Shown here: positions 19,254-29,791 of the stretch, one piece after another
How the letters are laid out: every line of letters starts with the position of its first letter
Numbering within the stretch: position 1 is the stretch's first letter
NCBI RefSeq assembly: GCF_005404815.1
Contig: NZ_BJDF01000016.1
Location: 1-64,000, forward strand
Direction: 5' to 3'
Length of the DNA stretch: 64,000 bases
Source of the DNA: Companilactobacillus huachuanensis
GTDB lineage: Bacteria; Bacillota; Bacilli; Lactobacillales; Lactobacillaceae
Made by a program: the position numbers and the translations under genes
Notes under the pieces: generated by a model
What the model was told of the DNA's origin: nothing
Seen by the model: the letters and a program-made list of their open reading frames with translations, nothing else
Databases searched by the model: none

Positions 19254-20075
19254 ATGAATCAAAAATTAGACGTTTTTGTTCTGTCCGATGGTGTCGGAGA
19301 AACTGCTCTGAGAGTTGCTAGAGCAGCATTTATACAATTTCCAGAGATGGATAGCACTTTTACAAAATATCCATTTATAAAAAAAGATGATCAGTTAAAA
19401 AACATCTTAAACATGGCAAAAGAGAAAAAAGCTGTGGTTTTACACACAATTGTCTCAAAAGAGATCTGTGAAATCATCAACGAATTTTGCCAGAACAACG
19501 GGATCGTTTATTACGATATTTTGAATCCAATCATCGGAACTTTCTCACAAATGACTCACCAAACGCCTTTACGAAAAAAAGGTTTGCTCCATGAACTTGA
19601 TAAAAATTACTTCGATATGATTTCGGCTATGGAATTTACCATCACAAATGACGATGGTCAAAATCCTAAAGGACTTCTAGAAGCCGATTTAGTTCTACTG
19701 GGAATTTCTAGAACCTCGAAAACACCATTATCACTCTATCTAGCCAATAAAAACATCAAGGTTGCTAATCTACCATTGGGACCAACAACTAACCTACCAG
19801 AGCAATTATGGGACGTTGACAAGAAAAAAATCATTGGCTTGACTAATGATATGAATGTTTTGCTTAAAATTCGTCGTCAGAGAATGATCGCCTACGGATT
19901 AAATCCCGATACAACTTACTCTGATAGCGATGAAATTAAGAAGGAACTTGATTATTCAAATCAAATTTACAAAGAACTTGGTTGTCCAGTAATCAATGTT
20001 GCCGACCGTTCAATTGAAGAAACAGCTGCAATTATTATGGAAAAGCTTAATTTTAACGGTTATCAGAACAGCTAA
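19254..20075 (+). CDS. Pyruvate,phosphate dikinase / PEP synthase regulatory protein (DUF299)
   Basis: 273 aa from ATG 19254, chosen because GGAGG lies 8 bases before it; an in-frame TTG 15 bases upstream overlaps that site. The P-loop GISRTSKTPLS (150-160) is the hallmark of this bifunctional ADP-dependent kinase / Pi-dependent phosphorylase, which turns PPDK off and on. B. subtilis YqfL is the family member in the same neighbourhood. No ppdK is seen nearby, so the target is not shown here. Confidence 0.9.
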   Translation: MNQKLDVFVLSDGVGETALRVARAAFIQFPEMDSTFTKYPFIKKDDQLKNILNMAKEKKAVVLHTIVSKEICEIINEFCQNNGIVYYDILNPIIGTFSQMTHQTPLRKKGLLHELDKNYFDMISAMEFTITNDDGQNPKGLLEADLVLLGISRTSKTPLSLYLANKNIKVANLPLGPTTNLPEQLWDVDKKKIIGLTNDMNVLLKIRRQRMIAYGLNPDTTYSDSDEIKKELDYSNQIYKELGCPVINVADRSIEETAAIIMEKLNFNGYQNS

Positions 20076-20148
20076 AACTATTTTTTAACAAATACCAAAC
20101 GAGAGTTGAACAAAATAGGGGCAATTTTCGAATATTAAGACAAATAGG

Positions 20149-20186
20149 CATCATAATCCGATTTTGAATTATGATGTCTTTTTTAA
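20149..20186 (+). terminator. Terminator with the shared AATCCGATTTTG core
   Basis: Arms CATCATAAT and ATTATGATG around CCGATTTTGA, then a T6 tract, 73 bases after the stop of the PPDK regulator. The same loop core recurs at 21.6, 54.7 and 62.9 kb. Confidence 0.85.
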
Positions 20187-20297
20187 TCCGTTAAATACAT
20201 CCATCTTAGTCTGTTAGCTTTTGATTATCAAAGCTTAAAACATTTTTAATATAATCTAAAGGTATTCCTGCCATTGACTCCATGGAAAAAAATCCAG

Positions 20298-20556
20298 CTA
20301 AAGGTTGAAAGGTGAAAAACTAATATAACCACTGTTGTTACAGGCATAAAAAAATAAACTAGTTGGAAGAGCTGAGAGTATTCATTTGCAGCGAAAGTGG
20401 CGTTATTGCTTCAGCAATTACACCACCGGGCGTGTTGAAGACTCGCGGGTTTTGCGAGGCTTCAACCGAGGTTCGAGACCGCTTCACAGGCTCGGGCCGT
20501 TCCGCGCAGCAATTGAATACTCTCAACTCTGAAAACGACATACTTTCAACCTTTAG
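20298..20556 (+). mobile_element. Cloverleaf MITE copy E with an 8-bp target duplication
   Basis: Starts CTAAAGGTTGAAAG and ends CTTTCAACCTTTAG. The flanks AAATCCAG (20290-20297 and 20557-20564) are identical, giving clear evidence of insertion. The left arm is shortened by about 45 bases and the whole cloverleaf is intact (P2 tip TTGC/GCAA, P3 tip CTCGC/GCGAG, P4 GGTTCGAG/CTCGGGCC). It ends 38 bases from the nfo stop. Confidence 0.93.
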
Positions 20557-20594
20557 AAATCCAGCTTAAACCACACTTAAAGCCTTTTGAATAT

Positions 20595-21494
20595 CTATTC
20601 TCCAGCAATCAATTTATTCTTCATTTCTGGATCAAAGACATTATTCCGTAACATTTCAATTTCAAGCTTATATGGGGCAACGCCCTTCTTATCGTTTTCA
20701 TCCTTCTTAACGTAAGGAGTTTCCATAATCTTAGGTACATTTTCCAACTGTGGATGACGCGCAACATAGCTCAATGCATCGAACCCAATAGTACCAAAGC
20801 CAATATCATCATGACGATCCTTATGTGAACCCATTTCATTTTTCGAATCATTCAAATGAATCACTGATAATTTATCTAAGCCAATAATATGGTCAAATTC
20901 ATTCAACACGCCATCAAAATCATTTTTAACATCGTAGCCAGCATCGCTCATGTGACATGTATCCATCGTTACTGATAATTTATCATTTTGTTGGCAGTTT
21001 TCGAAGATCTCGGCAATCTGTTCAAAAGTAATTCCAACTTCAGTTCCTTTGCCAGCCATAGTTTCAATTGCCACACTGACCTTTTGGTCCGGCATGATAG
21101 CTTCATTCAGTGCTTGACCAATTTGTTTTAATGCCACTTCAGGTTCGGCTGTCAGATGTGCTCCTGGGTGAAAACTGATAGCTTCAATGCCTAATGCATC
21201 AGCACGTAAAAATTCATCATGCATAAAAGAAATCCCAAATGGTAGTTTATCTGGTTTAACGGTATTTCCAAGATTAACGATGTATGGTGCATGACCGATA
21301 ATGTGCTCAATACCATATTCTTTTAAAAGCGCCTGCCCTTCAGGAATTCTCATTTCTGAAACGTCTTTGCGTCGCGTATTTTGTGGAGCACCTGTAAAAA
21401 TCATCATCGCGTTAGCACCATAACTGTGTGCTTCTTCGGCTGAACCAACAAGCATCTTAGGTGCCTTCATTGCAACATGTGAACCAATTATCAT
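20595..21494 (-). CDS. nfo: Endonuclease IV (AP endonuclease)
   Basis: 299 aa starting MIIGSHVAMK; AGGGAGG lies 7 bases before the ATG, while an in-frame TTG just before it is unlikely. Metal ligands lie in SFHPGAHL, MDTCHMSDAGYD and HLNDSKNEMGSHKDRHDDIG. The enzyme cuts DNA at abasic sites in base excision repair. It stands alone between a terminator and cloverleaf copy E. Confidence 0.96.
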   Translation of the reverse strand: MIIGSHVAMKAPKMLVGSAEEAHSYGANAMMIFTGAPQNTRRKDVSEMRIPEGQALLKEYGIEHIIGHAPYIVNLGNTVKPDKLPFGISFMHDEFLRADALGIEAISFHPGAHLTAEPEVALKQIGQALNEAIMPDQKVSVAIETMAGKGTEVGITFEQIAEIFENCQQNDKLSVTMDTCHMSDAGYDVKNDFDGVLNEFDHIIGLDKLSVIHLNDSKNEMGSHKDRHDDIGFGTIGFDALSYVARHPQLENVPKIMETPYVKKDENDKKGVAPYKLEIEMLRNNVFDPEMKNKLIAGE

Positions 21495-21577
21495 CAAAAA
21501 ACCTCCCTGACTTAACTACCCGAATTATATCATACGGGATAAGTCCCCAATAATAGTAAGACTAAACTATTTCCATT

Positions 21578-21631
21578 AAAATTAAAGAGACACCGTAAGC
21601 CAAAATAGGATTACGGTGTCTCTTTAATTTT
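21578..21631. terminator. Terminator with CCAAAATAGG core
   Basis: Twenty-base arms (AAATTAAAGAGACACCGTAA and complement) around a loop related to the 20.1 kb hairpin. It follows the YitT gene and may act in both directions. Confidence 0.85.
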
Positions 21632-21669
21632 ATACTCGAAAGCTGACAATTTTTGTCCCACTCTCGTAA

Positions 21670-22548
21670 TTAATATATATGAGCCTGATAGAACCGGCCC
21701 ATGACTGTGACCGTATCGGTAACACTCACAAACGCATGTTGATCAGAGAGAGCCATCGCATTTTCCAAATCGTGTAATTCAGAACGTGAGATAACTGTGA
21801 AAAGAATCGTCTTTTCTTCGTGCTTATAAGCACCTTCAGCATCATGCACAATTGTTATACCACGGCGCATTTCATTTTGAATTTGTGTAATGACGTTTTT
21901 AGGCTTAGAGGTAACTATCATAACTTGAAGTTTTTGATCCTTGTTGTAGATCATATCAATAACTTGACCATTGATGAAAATACTAACTGCACTGTAAAGC
22001 GCATGCACCCAACCGAACAAGAATCCAGCACAGACAACAATGAAAACATTGAACATAATATTAATCGTTCCGACACTCTTACCTGTTTTCTTACGCAAAA
22101 TAATTCCTAAAATATCGATACCACCAGTTGAAATACCATTTCTCAAGGCCATACCCGTACCAAAACCATTCGCAGCAGCACCAAAAATGGCACAGACTAG
22201 TGGATCAGCCGTAATTTTTACTGGCGGTAATAAATGCATCATCAAACTGGCTAAGGCTACCGCAATTACCGTGAAAACAGTAAATTTGTGGTCGATTTTA
22301 CGCCAAGAAAGTACAAATAACGGTGCATTTAATCCGAAGTACATTACCGCAGTTGAAAGATTAAATGGTAACCACCGATGTGAAATTGTCGAGATCAACT
22401 GGGCAGCACCGGTAACACCAGAACCATAAATTCCACCTGGTGTCCAGAACATGTTAACCGCAATTGAAACAGCAATTGAATATAAAAATGCTATTGAAAT
22501 TTTGGATAAGTTCTGATGTCTTTCAATCAGCTTATCTAATTCACCCAT
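21670..22548 (-). CDS. YitT family membrane protein (DUF161/DUF2179)
   Basis: 292 aa. Five or so hydrophobic segments in the first 200 residues include GFGTGMALRNGISTGGIDIL, the family's most conserved loop. A cytosolic DUF2179 domain (about 205-292) ends the protein. The function of the family is not established. Own terminator downstream; promoter presumably within 22549-22615. Confidence 0.88.
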   Translation of the reverse strand: MGELDKLIERHQNLSKISIAFLYSIAVSIAVNMFWTPGGIYGSGVTGAAQLISTISHRWLPFNLSTAVMYFGLNAPLFVLSWRKIDHKFTVFTVIAVALASLMMHLLPPVKITADPLVCAIFGAAANGFGTGMALRNGISTGGIDILGIILRKKTGKSVGTINIMFNVFIVVCAGFLFGWVHALYSAVSIFINGQVIDMIYNKDQKLQVMIVTSKPKNVITQIQNEMRRGITIVHDAEGAYKHEEKTILFTVISRSELHDLENAMALSDQHAFVSVTDTVTVMGRFYQAHIY

Positions 22549-22615
22549 TCTAAAAGTCTCTCCTAGTCGTCATAAGTTACCTAAACATATTAGCACAAAT
22601 AGCAAAGTTTTCAGC

Positions 22616-23134
22616 TTATTTTTGATGTTTTTTCATAAAACTAGCGCGGCCACCACTCTCTTCAAGTTCAAAACGTTCGGGATTCTTTTTATAAAAGTCT
22701 TGGTGGTAATCCTCGGCAGGATAGAAAGTTGTTGCTGCTTGAATTTTCGTCACAATTGGATCTGAAAATTCACCTGAATCGGCCAAAGACTTTTTTGATG
22801 CTTCAGCAATTTCTTTTTGAGTTTCATTTTGATAGAAAATAATCGGGCGATAGCTGTCACCGCGGTCTTGAAACTGTCCCATAGCATCTGTTGGATCAGC
22901 GATTTGCCAATATAATTCAACTAAATCTTTATAAGTAACAATTTCACTATCAAAAGTTATTTCAACTGATTCCGCATGCCCTGTGGTTTCAGTACAAACT
23001 TGTTCGTAAGTTGGATTAGCAACGTGACCGCCACAGTATCCGGATACGACCGAAATAATACCTGGTTGTTCATCAAATGGCTTGACCATACACCAGAAAC
23101 AACCCCCGGCAAAAATTGCAGTTTCTTTTTTCAT
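22616..23134 (-). CDS. msrA: Peptide-methionine (S)-S-oxide reductase
   Basis: 172 aa with the active-site GGCFWC near the N-terminus (catalytic Cys12, next Cys15). It reduces the S-epimer of oxidised methionine in proteins. Its ATG follows the msrB stop with no gap, so the two enzymes, which treat opposite epimers, are made from one message. Confidence 0.96.
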   Translation of the reverse strand: MKKETAIFAGGCFWCMVKPFDEQPGIISVVSGYCGGHVANPTYEQVCTETTGHAESVEITFDSEIVTYKDLVELYWQIADPTDAMGQFQDRGDSYRPIIFYQNETQKEIAEASKKSLADSGEFSDPIVTKIQAATTFYPAEDYHQDFYKKNPERFELEESGGRASFMKKHQK

Positions 23135-23578
23135 CTATTCTGCATCCCCATTTTCAACGTATTCTTTATAATCAGTATATCCCTGTTCATCCATATCTTC
23201 ATAAGGAATGAATTTTAATGACGCTGAATTAATACAATAACGTAATCCACCACGATCCTGTGGCCCATCAGTAAAGACATGGCCCAAATGAGAGCCAGCT
23301 GATTTACTTGTAACCTCAGTCCGCTCCATTCCAAATGATTGATCACGATGTTCTCTTAGCTTAGAAATTGGTTCGGTGAAAGATGGCCAGCCACAACCTG
23401 CATCGTACTTTTTAGCAGATGAAAACAAGGGCTCTCCGCTAGTTATATCAACGTAAATCCCCTTTTTATAAAAATCATCATACTTACCAGTAAAAGCACG
23501 TTCAGTAGCCGCATTTTGAGTCACTTGGTATTCTTCGTCAGTTAGATTGGTTAGATCTTTCTTATATTCTTCAGACAT
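23135..23578 (-). CDS. msrB: Peptide-methionine (R)-S-oxide reductase
   Basis: 147 aa from ATG 23578; an in-frame TTG directly before it is discounted because AGGAGTGA is correctly spaced for the [21 protein letters not shown] and RYCINSASL with the catalytic cysteine at 115 are all present. The zinc-binding CxxC pairs of some MsrB proteins are absent. First gene of the msrB-msrA pair. Confidence 0.96.
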   Translation of the reverse strand: MSEEYKKDLTNLTDEEYQVTQNAATERAFTGKYDDFYKKGIYVDITSGEPLFSSAKKYDAGCGWPSFTEPISKLREHRDQSFGMERTEVTSKSAGSHLGHVFTDGPQDRGGLRYCINSASLKFIPYEDMDEQGYTDYKEYVENGDAE

Positions 23579-23650
23579 CAAATCACTCCTTCGCTTATAT
23601 ACAATTTAGTATATGCTTTCACTAAATTATTTCTAGATATTTGCTTATTA

Positions 23651-23851
23651 TTGGTTGTTAAAATTTGCCGTCTCCAGAGCTGAGAGTATTAACCTGCTAT
23701 GCGGACTGGTCCGAGCCTGAGGAACGGTCTCGTACCTCGGTTTGAAGCCTTACCAAAGATCGGTAAGTCTCCAAACTCGCCCGGTGGTGTAACGGCTGAA
23801 GCCGTAACGCCACAACCACAGCCGGTTAATGCTCTCAGTTCTTCCGACTAA
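23651..23851 (-). mobile_element. Cloverleaf MITE copy F, reversed
   Basis: All arms are present. P1 closes with AACC/GGTT instead of the usual AATTGC/GCAATT. The P2 tip is ACGGC/GCCGT and the P3 tip CTTACC/GGTAAG, all differing from copies A and E but still paired. The terminal repeat on the msrB side is degenerate (TTGGTTGTTAAAA). It lies upstream of msrB, one of the few copies not next to a stop codon. Confidence 0.85.
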
Positions 23852-23913
23852 CTTATTCTTTGATAATAGTAAACTGATTCAATTTATTTTTAAAATTTTG
23901 TATCAATCAACAA

Positions 23914-23964
23914 AAATAGATTGTATCGCACCTGAAATTACCAAGCATAATACAATCCATTTTC
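23914..23964. repeat. ATGAGTTGTA-type inverted repeat, copy 2 (diverged)
   Basis: Arms AAAATAGATTGTA and TACAATCCATTTT with the inner TCGCACCT motif show it belongs to the small hairpin family. It lies between cloverleaf copies F and G. Confidence 0.6.
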
Positions 23965-24047
23965 ATGTGATTAAAAATATAAACTCATAAGAAATCATTC
24001 TATTTAATAAAATCAAACTAGTCATACGAACTTATAATATTTACCTG

Positions 24048-24368
24048 CCTAAGGTTGAATGGTGAAAAACTAATATAAACATTATTGTTACAGGCATAGA
24101 ACAAGTTTATTTAAATAAGCAGAAGTTTTCATTTTATTTGTTACTGCCATGAAAATATAAAATAGTTGGAAGAGCTGAGAGTATTCATTTGCAGCGAAAG
24201 TGGCGTTATTGCTTCAGCAATTACACCACCGGGCGCGTTGAAGACTCGCGGTTTTTGCGAGGCTTCAACCGAGATTCGATACCGCTTTTTGGCTCGGATC
24301 GTTCCGCGCAGCATATGAATACTTTCAGCTCTGGAAACGGCATACTTAATTAAACTTTCAACCTTTAG
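24048..24368 (+). mobile_element. Cloverleaf MITE copy G, full length
   Basis: 321 bp with a complete left arm, complete cloverleaf and right terminus CTTTCAACCTTTAG. The left terminus reads CCTAAGGTTGAATG. Flanks TTACCTG (24041-24047) and TTACCCG (24369-24375) match at 6 of 7 positions, a decayed target duplication. The right end is 28 bases from the aspS stop. Useful as a reference copy. Confidence 0.9.
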
Positions 24369-24396
24369 TTACCCGCATGATAGTAAATTGAGTTAA

Positions 24397-26166
24397 CTAG
24401 TCTTTCTTACTAACTTCAATTCCAAGATCGTCCAATTGTAGTTTTGCAACTTCAAGTGGAGCATGTGTCATTGGTTCAGTAGCATTTGAATTCTTAGGGA
24501 ATGCAATCACGTCACGGATATTGTCTTTACCTGAAAGCAACATGGCAAATCTATCCAAACCGATAGCCAAACCACCATGTGGAGGACAACCGTATTGCAA
24601 AGCATCCAATAGGAATCCAAATTGTTCATAAGCTTTTTCTTTAGTAAAGTCCAAAGCCTTCAACATTTTTTCTTGAATCTTGTAATCGTGGATACGAATT
24701 GATCCACCACCAAGTTCATAACCATTCAAGACGATATCATAACTTTGAGCATATGCTTTATGAGGATCTTCGCCATCATTTAGATAATGAACATCTTCTT
24801 CATTTGGCATTGTGAATGGATGGTGAGCAGCAGTCCAACGTTGAATTCCTTCATCGTATTCAAACAATGGCCAATTTACAACCCAGATGAATGCAAATTC
24901 ATTAGGATCGTACAAGTTTTGTTCCTTAGCAATAGCTTTTCTCAAGTAACCTAAGGCGTCAGCAACAACCTTTTTCTTGTCGGCGACGAATAGCAATAAG
25001 TCATCGTTTTCAAGGCCAAGACGTTCAACTAAAGCTGCTTCTTGAGGCTTAACGAATTTAGCAACGCCACCAGCTAATTCGTTGTCATTATACTTAGTCC
25101 ATGCCAAACCTTTGGCCCCGAAACGTTTGATATATTCTTGATATGCTTCAATATTCTTTCTTGAATACTTGTCAGCTCCACCTTTAACAACAATGGCCTT
25201 AACTTGACCACCATTGTCAATGGTACCCTTGAAGACCTTGAATTCAGAATCTTGGAAAACATCATTCAAGTTTTGCAATTCCATACCAAAACGAACATCC
25301 GGCTTATCTGAACCATAACGATCCATCGCATCGTCCCAGTCGATTCTTGGGAATGGTGTCTTAACTTCGATACCTTTTTCATCCTTCATAACACGAGCAA
25401 TAAGTCCTTCAGTAACAGTTTGAATTTCCTTCTTGTTCATGAAACTTGTTTCAATATCGATTTGTGTAAATTCAGGTTGACGATCACCACGAAGATCTTC
25501 ATCACGGAAACAGTGTGCTAGTTGGAAGTAACGGTCAAATCCACCAACCATCAACAATTGTTTGAACAATTGTGGTGATTGTGGAAGAGCAAAGAAACGT
25601 CCTGGATAAACACGTGAAGGAACAAGATAATCACGAGCGCCTTCTGGTGTTGATGGTGTCAAATTAGGAGTTTCAATATCAATAAAACCATTGTCATAAA
25701 GATATTCATTAACAGAATGCTTGATTTGAGCACGTGTTCTGATAGCCTTTTGCATCTCAGGTCTACGTAAATCAAGGTAACGATACTTTAATTTAGTTTC
25801 TTCAGATGAATCGATATCATCTTTAATTTCAAATGGTGGTGTCAAAGATTTGTTGAGAATTTCAACCTTTTCAACAACAACTTCAACTTTACCAGTCTTC
25901 ATATCATCATTAGTAGCACCTTCACCACGAAGTCTAACGGTACCCAAAATATTAACAACATATTCTGATCTAAGGTTTTCAGCTACATCAAGGGCCTCTT
26001 GATTATCAGTATTAAAAACTAATTGTACAATTCCCTTATAATCTCTAAGATCAACGAAAATCAAGCCACCCAAATCACGGCGTCGTTGAACCCAACCATC
26101 TAAAGAAACTTTTTTGCCAACAAACTCTTCTGTAATGTTGCCACAATATTCTGTTCTTTCTTCCAT
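24397..26166 (-). CDS. aspS: Aspartyl-tRNA synthetase
   Basis: 589 aa, the bacterial type with an N-terminal OB-fold anticodon domain ([20 protein letters not shown]), the class II core, and the bacterial insert domain. The C-terminal motif 3 reads [15 protein letters not shown]. It starts 2 bases after hisS and shares the hisS T-box. Confidence 0.98.
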   Translation of the reverse strand: MEERTEYCGNITEEFVGKKVSLDGWVQRRRDLGGLIFVDLRDYKGIVQLVFNTDNQEALDVAENLRSEYVVNILGTVRLRGEGATNDDMKTGKVEVVVEKVEILNKSLTPPFEIKDDIDSSEETKLKYRYLDLRRPEMQKAIRTRAQIKHSVNEYLYDNGFIDIETPNLTPSTPEGARDYLVPSRVYPGRFFALPQSPQLFKQLLMVGGFDRYFQLAHCFRDEDLRGDRQPEFTQIDIETSFMNKKEIQTVTEGLIARVMKDEKGIEVKTPFPRIDWDDAMDRYGSDKPDVRFGMELQNLNDVFQDSEFKVFKGTIDNGGQVKAIVVKGGADKYSRKNIEAYQEYIKRFGAKGLAWTKYNDNELAGGVAKFVKPQEAALVERLGLENDDLLLFVADKKKVVADALGYLRKAIAKEQNLYDPNEFAFIWVVNWPLFEYDEGIQRWTAAHHPFTMPNEEDVHYLNDGEDPHKAYAQSYDIVLNGYELGGGSIRIHDYKIQEKMLKALDFTKEKAYEQFGFLLDALQYGCPPHGGLAIGLDRFAMLLSGKDNIRDVIAFPKNSNATEPMTHAPLEVAKLQLDDLGIEVSKKD

Positions 26167-26168
26167 GT

Positions 26169-27440
26169 TTATCCCTCGATTTTTTTCAATTCTTCGGCCA
26201 AATTTTCCAACGATACACTGACTTGTTCGCCAGTTGCCATGTTTTTAACACTAGCTGTATCATTTTCCAACTCTGAATCACCAATCGTCACCGTATATTT
26301 AGCATTTAGATTGTTGGCGGTCTTAAATTGAGCTTTGATTTTTCTTTGTAGATAATCTTTATCTGCACAGAATCCAGCTCTACGCAAGCTAGAAAGAATT
26401 TTCACTGAAGCACGTTCAGCTTTTTCTCCAATTGTTACTAAGTAAACATCTAGATTATTTGCACTTGGAAGATCTTCATCCTTCAACAGCAACATCAAAC
26501 GCTCAACACCAAGTCCAAAACCGATACCTGGTGTTTCTGGTCCACCTAATTCTTCAACTAAGCCATTGTAACGACCACCAGCTAGGACGGTAATCTCTTT
26601 ATTGTCAAAAGCAGGATCGGTTACCATGAATTCAAAAATCGTATGGTTATAGTAGTCAAGACCACGAACCATTGTTGAATCGACCTCATAGTTGATGTCT
26701 AAATCATCCAACAGATTCTTGAGATATTCAAAACGTTGTGCTGATGCATCATTCAAATAATCTAAAATTGATGGTGCATTAGCAACGATTTTCTTATCAT
26801 TATTATCTTTACTATCAAGGATTCGTAGTGGATTTTTTTCCAAACGAATTTTCGAATCATCACTTAATTGGTCTTTAAATGGTGTGAAATAATCAACTAA
26901 TGCCTTGTGGTAGGCTGCTCTTGACTCTGGATCGCCCAAAGTATTGATAGCAACTTTCAAATTCTTGATTCCCAAACGGTTCAAGAATTCCAAACCAACA
27001 GAAATAATTTCGGCATCTAATTCCGGAGAATCAGAACCAAAAGCTTCAACACCGATTTGGTGAAATTGACGTTGACGACCTGATTGAGGACGTTCATATC
27101 TAAACATCGGACCCTTGTACCAAACTTTGTAAGGCTTGATGTGTTCTGGTCCATAAAGTTTATTTTCAACGTAAGCTCGAACGACACCAGCTGTTCCCTC
27201 AGGTCTCAAAGCTAAACGTCTGTCACCTTTATCTTTAAAATCATACATTTCTTTTGAAACAATATCAGATGTGTCACCTGAAGATCTTTCAAAAACTTCA
27301 TATGATTCGAAGATTGGCGTTCTTATTTCTGAAAAACGATATTTATTGAATGTATCTTGAGCGATCGATTCAACATATTGCCATTTTTGAGATTCTCCAG
27401 GCAAAATGTCCATCGTCCCTTTCGGTTTTTGATAACGCAT
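26169..27440 (-). CDS. hisS: Histidyl-tRNA synthetase
   Basis: 424 aa starting [17 protein letters not shown] longer frame runs 38 codons upstream through the T-box terminator and is not coding; AAGGAGGATTAT precedes the chosen ATG. Class II motif 2 ([21 protein letters not shown]) and the histidine A motif region ([11 protein letters not shown]) are clear. Lead gene of hisS-aspS. Confidence 0.97.
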   Translation of the reverse strand: MRYQKPKGTMDILPGESQKWQYVESIAQDTFNKYRFSEIRTPIFESYEVFERSSGDTSDIVSKEMYDFKDKGDRRLALRPEGTAGVVRAYVENKLYGPEHIKPYKVWYKGPMFRYERPQSGRQRQFHQIGVEAFGSDSPELDAEIISVGLEFLNRLGIKNLKVAINTLGDPESRAAYHKALVDYFTPFKDQLSDDSKIRLEKNPLRILDSKDNNDKKIVANAPSILDYLNDASAQRFEYLKNLLDDLDINYEVDSTMVRGLDYYNHTIFEFMVTDPAFDNKEITVLAGGRYNGLVEELGGPETPGIGFGLGVERLMLLLKDEDLPSANNLDVYLVTIGEKAERASVKILSSLRRAGFCADKDYLQRKIKAQFKTANNLNAKYTVTIGDSELENDTASVKNMATGEQVSVSLENLAEELKKIEG

Positions 27441-27457
27441 ATAATCCTCCTTAAATA

Positions 27458-27621
27458 AAAAACACCCTTGTCTAAATAAGACAAGGGTGCAGTTTGCACG
27501 GTACCACCTAGTTTTTTTGCTGCAGTTAACGCCTGCCAAACGATTAAAAGTCACACAATCAGTCGTTATCTGCTCTCAGCCACCAGATTCTCTGTAAAAC
27601 GATTTACTTGATTACGAATAT
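27458..27621 (-). promoter_or_regulatory. T-box leader for hisS-aspS
   Basis: T-box sequence AGGTGGTACCGTGCA is at 27495-27509, followed by a terminator with arms ACACCCTTGTCT / AGACAAGGGTG (27459-27489). No CAC or CAT triplet is visible in the stem I region on the sense strand. GAC occurs twice, the second in TGTGACTTTT at a plausible specifier position. The leader may therefore sense tRNA-Asp rather than tRNA-His. Confidence 0.85.
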
Positions 27622-27627
27622 ACTTAT

Positions 27628-27656
27628 AAATTATCCAAAATGACTCAAATTGTCAA
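27628..27656 (-). promoter_or_regulatory. hisS-aspS promoter
   Basis: Minus-strand TTGACA (27651-27656), 17-base spacer, TAATTT (27628-27633). Placed just upstream of the T-box RNA. Confidence 0.7.
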
Positions 27657-27973
27657 GTTTGTTTAGTTATGTTTGCGTTTTCAAAAATGTTAAAAGTAAT
27701 AGTTTATTGAAATATGCAGTTTACAGCTCTGTAGACGGAAAGGTAAAATTGTCCAATTCTGAAGATGAGCAACCTTCAAAAAAAGTTATTTTGAGGTACT
27801 TAAAACGTGAATTTTTCAATAATTTCGACTTTTATACATAAATATACGAACAATAGTTCTAAAAAGGTAAAATTTATTACAAATTTACAAACTATTCTTT
27901 CAACTTAACGCTATATTAAGTAATATATAGGGTGTACAAACATAAGTAATTTGACAATGAAGGAATCAGTTAA
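27657..27973. other. Intergenic region between hisS leader and amidase
   Basis: AT-rich, with no convincing gene; a 63-codon frame here has no start signal. CAGCTCTGTAGACGG near 27723-27737 resembles the right flank of the cloverleaf element (CAGCTCTGGAAACGG) and may be a remnant. The promoter of the amidase should lie in 27890-27960. Confidence 0.4.
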
Positions 27974-29275
27974 ATGAAAAAGACTATTAAATTTTTTATT
28001 AAAAACCGGATTCTTGTTGCCATTTTGTTATTACTCGCCCTTTCGAGTTGGTCAACAGTGGCTTTAGCTAGTGCTAATGCTGTTGTCGTTCAGTCCGACT
28101 CAGTAAATGTTCGTGTTGGTCCAGGATTAGCCTATGCTAATATGGGTCAAGTTAAAAAAGGTGACAAATTGGCCATCTTGGACGAAAAAAACAAATGGTA
28201 TCAAGTCAGATTATCCGGAGACAAAATTGGCTGGGTAGCTAGCTGGTTGATCGATAACACAGATGTAAGTTCGGCAACCAATAAAGTTGGAATCGTCAAA
28301 GTCCCTAACACAACCGTCTTCAAGAATGCCGATGCCGGTAGCAATGTTTTAGGAACGATTGAACAATCACAAAAAGTTACTATTATGTATCAGGAACAAG
28401 ATTGGACACAAATTTTATACAATGGTACTGCCGGTTGGGTCAAGTCGAGCTTTATCCAAGGTACTCAAGAAACATCAGGTTCGTCCAACTCTTCTACTAC
28501 TTCCGACAATAACATTAAGAAAGTTACCGTCACACAACCAAATACAAAATTACGTATCGATCCAGATCAAAATGGCCGTGTCATTAAAACAGTTAAAGTC
28601 GGTAAGCAATTTGACTACTTAAGTAAAGATGGCAAGTGGTATAAAGTCCGTGATGCTGATGGATCAGTTGGTTACGTTGCCAGTTGGGTTGTAACAATCT
28701 CAGGTACCAAGAGTGCTGTGAAGTCTGCTGCGACAAATATTTCAGAAGCTACAATCGTGATTGACCCTGGGCATGGTGGCGATGATTCTGGTGCTGAGTC
28801 GAAGAAGAGTACTTATGAAAAGAACTTTACCCTCGCCTATGCTAAAGCAATTCAAAGTGACCTAGAAAAAACTGGTGCTCGAGTGGTCTTAACTCGTTCT
28901 GGAGATGACAGTAAATCATTAGGTGATCGAGCTCGTCTCTCAAGTAAGCTTCAAGCTGATGCATTTATCAGTTTGCATTTTGACTCCAGTGCCCAAGCAA
29001 ATGCCGGTTCTGGTGTCACAACTTACTATTACAACAAGAGTAAAGACGGTACCCTAGCTGATGATTTAAATAATCAACTCAAAGGATTGCCAATCGGAAA
29101 TCGTGGTACTGCTCAAAAGGACCTCTATGTCTTGCACTACAATAGTCAGCCATCTGTCTTGATTGAATTAGGATATATCAACTCAAAAACAGATTATAAA
29201 CATATTAATTCTGCTGCTTATAAAGCATCCGTCGCTCAAGATGTAACTAATGGTCTGAAAGAATATTTTAAATAA
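27974..29275 (+). CDS. N-acetylmuramoyl-L-alanine amidase with SH3b repeats
   Basis: 433 aa. A hydrophobic signal or anchor spans about 12-34. Three SH3b domains follow (about 36-95, 105-162 and 183-242), each with the pattern NVRxGPG..GW. The Amidase_3 domain (about 259-433) has zinc ligands His267 (DPGHGG), Glu282 and His335 (SLHFDS), and catalytic Glu398 (VLIELGY). It cleaves the link between glycan and stem peptide outside the cell. Single-gene unit with its own terminator. Confidence 0.94.
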   Translation: MKKTIKFFIKNRILVAILLLLALSSWSTVALASANAVVVQSDSVNVRVGPGLAYANMGQVKKGDKLAILDEKNKWYQVRLSGDKIGWVASWLIDNTDVSSATNKVGIVKVPNTTVFKNADAGSNVLGTIEQSQKVTIMYQEQDWTQILYNGTAGWVKSSFIQGTQETSGSSNSSTTSDNNIKKVTVTQPNTKLRIDPDQNGRVIKTVKVGKQFDYLSKDGKWYKVRDADGSVGYVASWVVTISGTKSAVKSAATNISEATIVIDPGHGGDDSGAESKKSTYEKNFTLAYAKAIQSDLEKTGARVVLTRSGDDSKSLGDRARLSSKLQADAFISLHFDSSAQANAGSGVTTYYYNKSKDGTLADDLNNQLKGLPIGNRGTAQKDLYVLHYNSQPSVLIELGYINSKTDYKHINSAAYKASVAQDVTNGLKEYFK

Positions 29276-29280
29276 AATTC

Positions 29281-29319
29281 AAAGAACTGTCATTTGTTAA
29301 TTAAATGGCAGTTCTTTTT
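29281..29319 (+). terminator. Amidase terminator
   Basis: Arms AAAGAACTGTCATTT and AAATGGCAGTTCTTT with a T tract, directly after the stop codon. Confidence 0.85.
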
Positions 29320-29327
29320 GTTATTGT

Positions 29328-29396
29328 CTAAAGGTTGATGTATTATGCCGTTTCCGGACCTGAAAGTATTCATATGTTGCGCGGTACAATCCGAGG
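29328..29396 (-). mobile_element. Cloverleaf MITE copy H, truncated reverse fragment
   Basis: Starts CTAAAGGTTGATG, continues through ATGCCGTTTCCGG and the P1 arm, and stops inside the P4 region. The right-end side is nearest the amidase stop codon, as in most copies. Confidence 0.8.
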
Positions 29397-29791
29397 CTTT
29401 CGTTTTATTTTCGTTAAATTATATTTTTGTACTCCACAGAATCATAATATTTTATTAAATTCATGAGTACATATGAATACTCAATCATTCTTAAAAAACG
29501 ATGAGAATTCACTTGTATATTCAAGACAAATTTCATAAATTATAAGGATATTCATATTAAATTGCTTTAATCAATTATAAAAAGTATCATATATCCCATT
29601 CCCTTTCACAATCAACAACATACAGCTTTATCTAGTTTGATTCTTCTAATTTTTATTTCTATCTGAAAATAAAAGACCCAAGCCAGATGTGAATGTTGAT
29701 ATAATGGTTTTACATCGGAAAGTCCAATAATAATCTCAAGGCCGGAACGGTCAAATTTCAACACATTAAGTAATAATCGGAGGTTTTATCT
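29397..29791. other. AT-rich gap before the phosphatase gene
   Basis: No gene seen in about 395 bases. An extended -10 box (TGATATAAT, 29697-29705) on the plus strand is the likely promoter of the histidine phosphatase gene. Confidence 0.45.

Noticed and set aside
27650-27841. 63-codon plus-strand frame upstream of the amidase
   Set aside because: TTG start without ribosome-binding site, overlaps the hisS promoter region, and the composition follows the AT-rich background.
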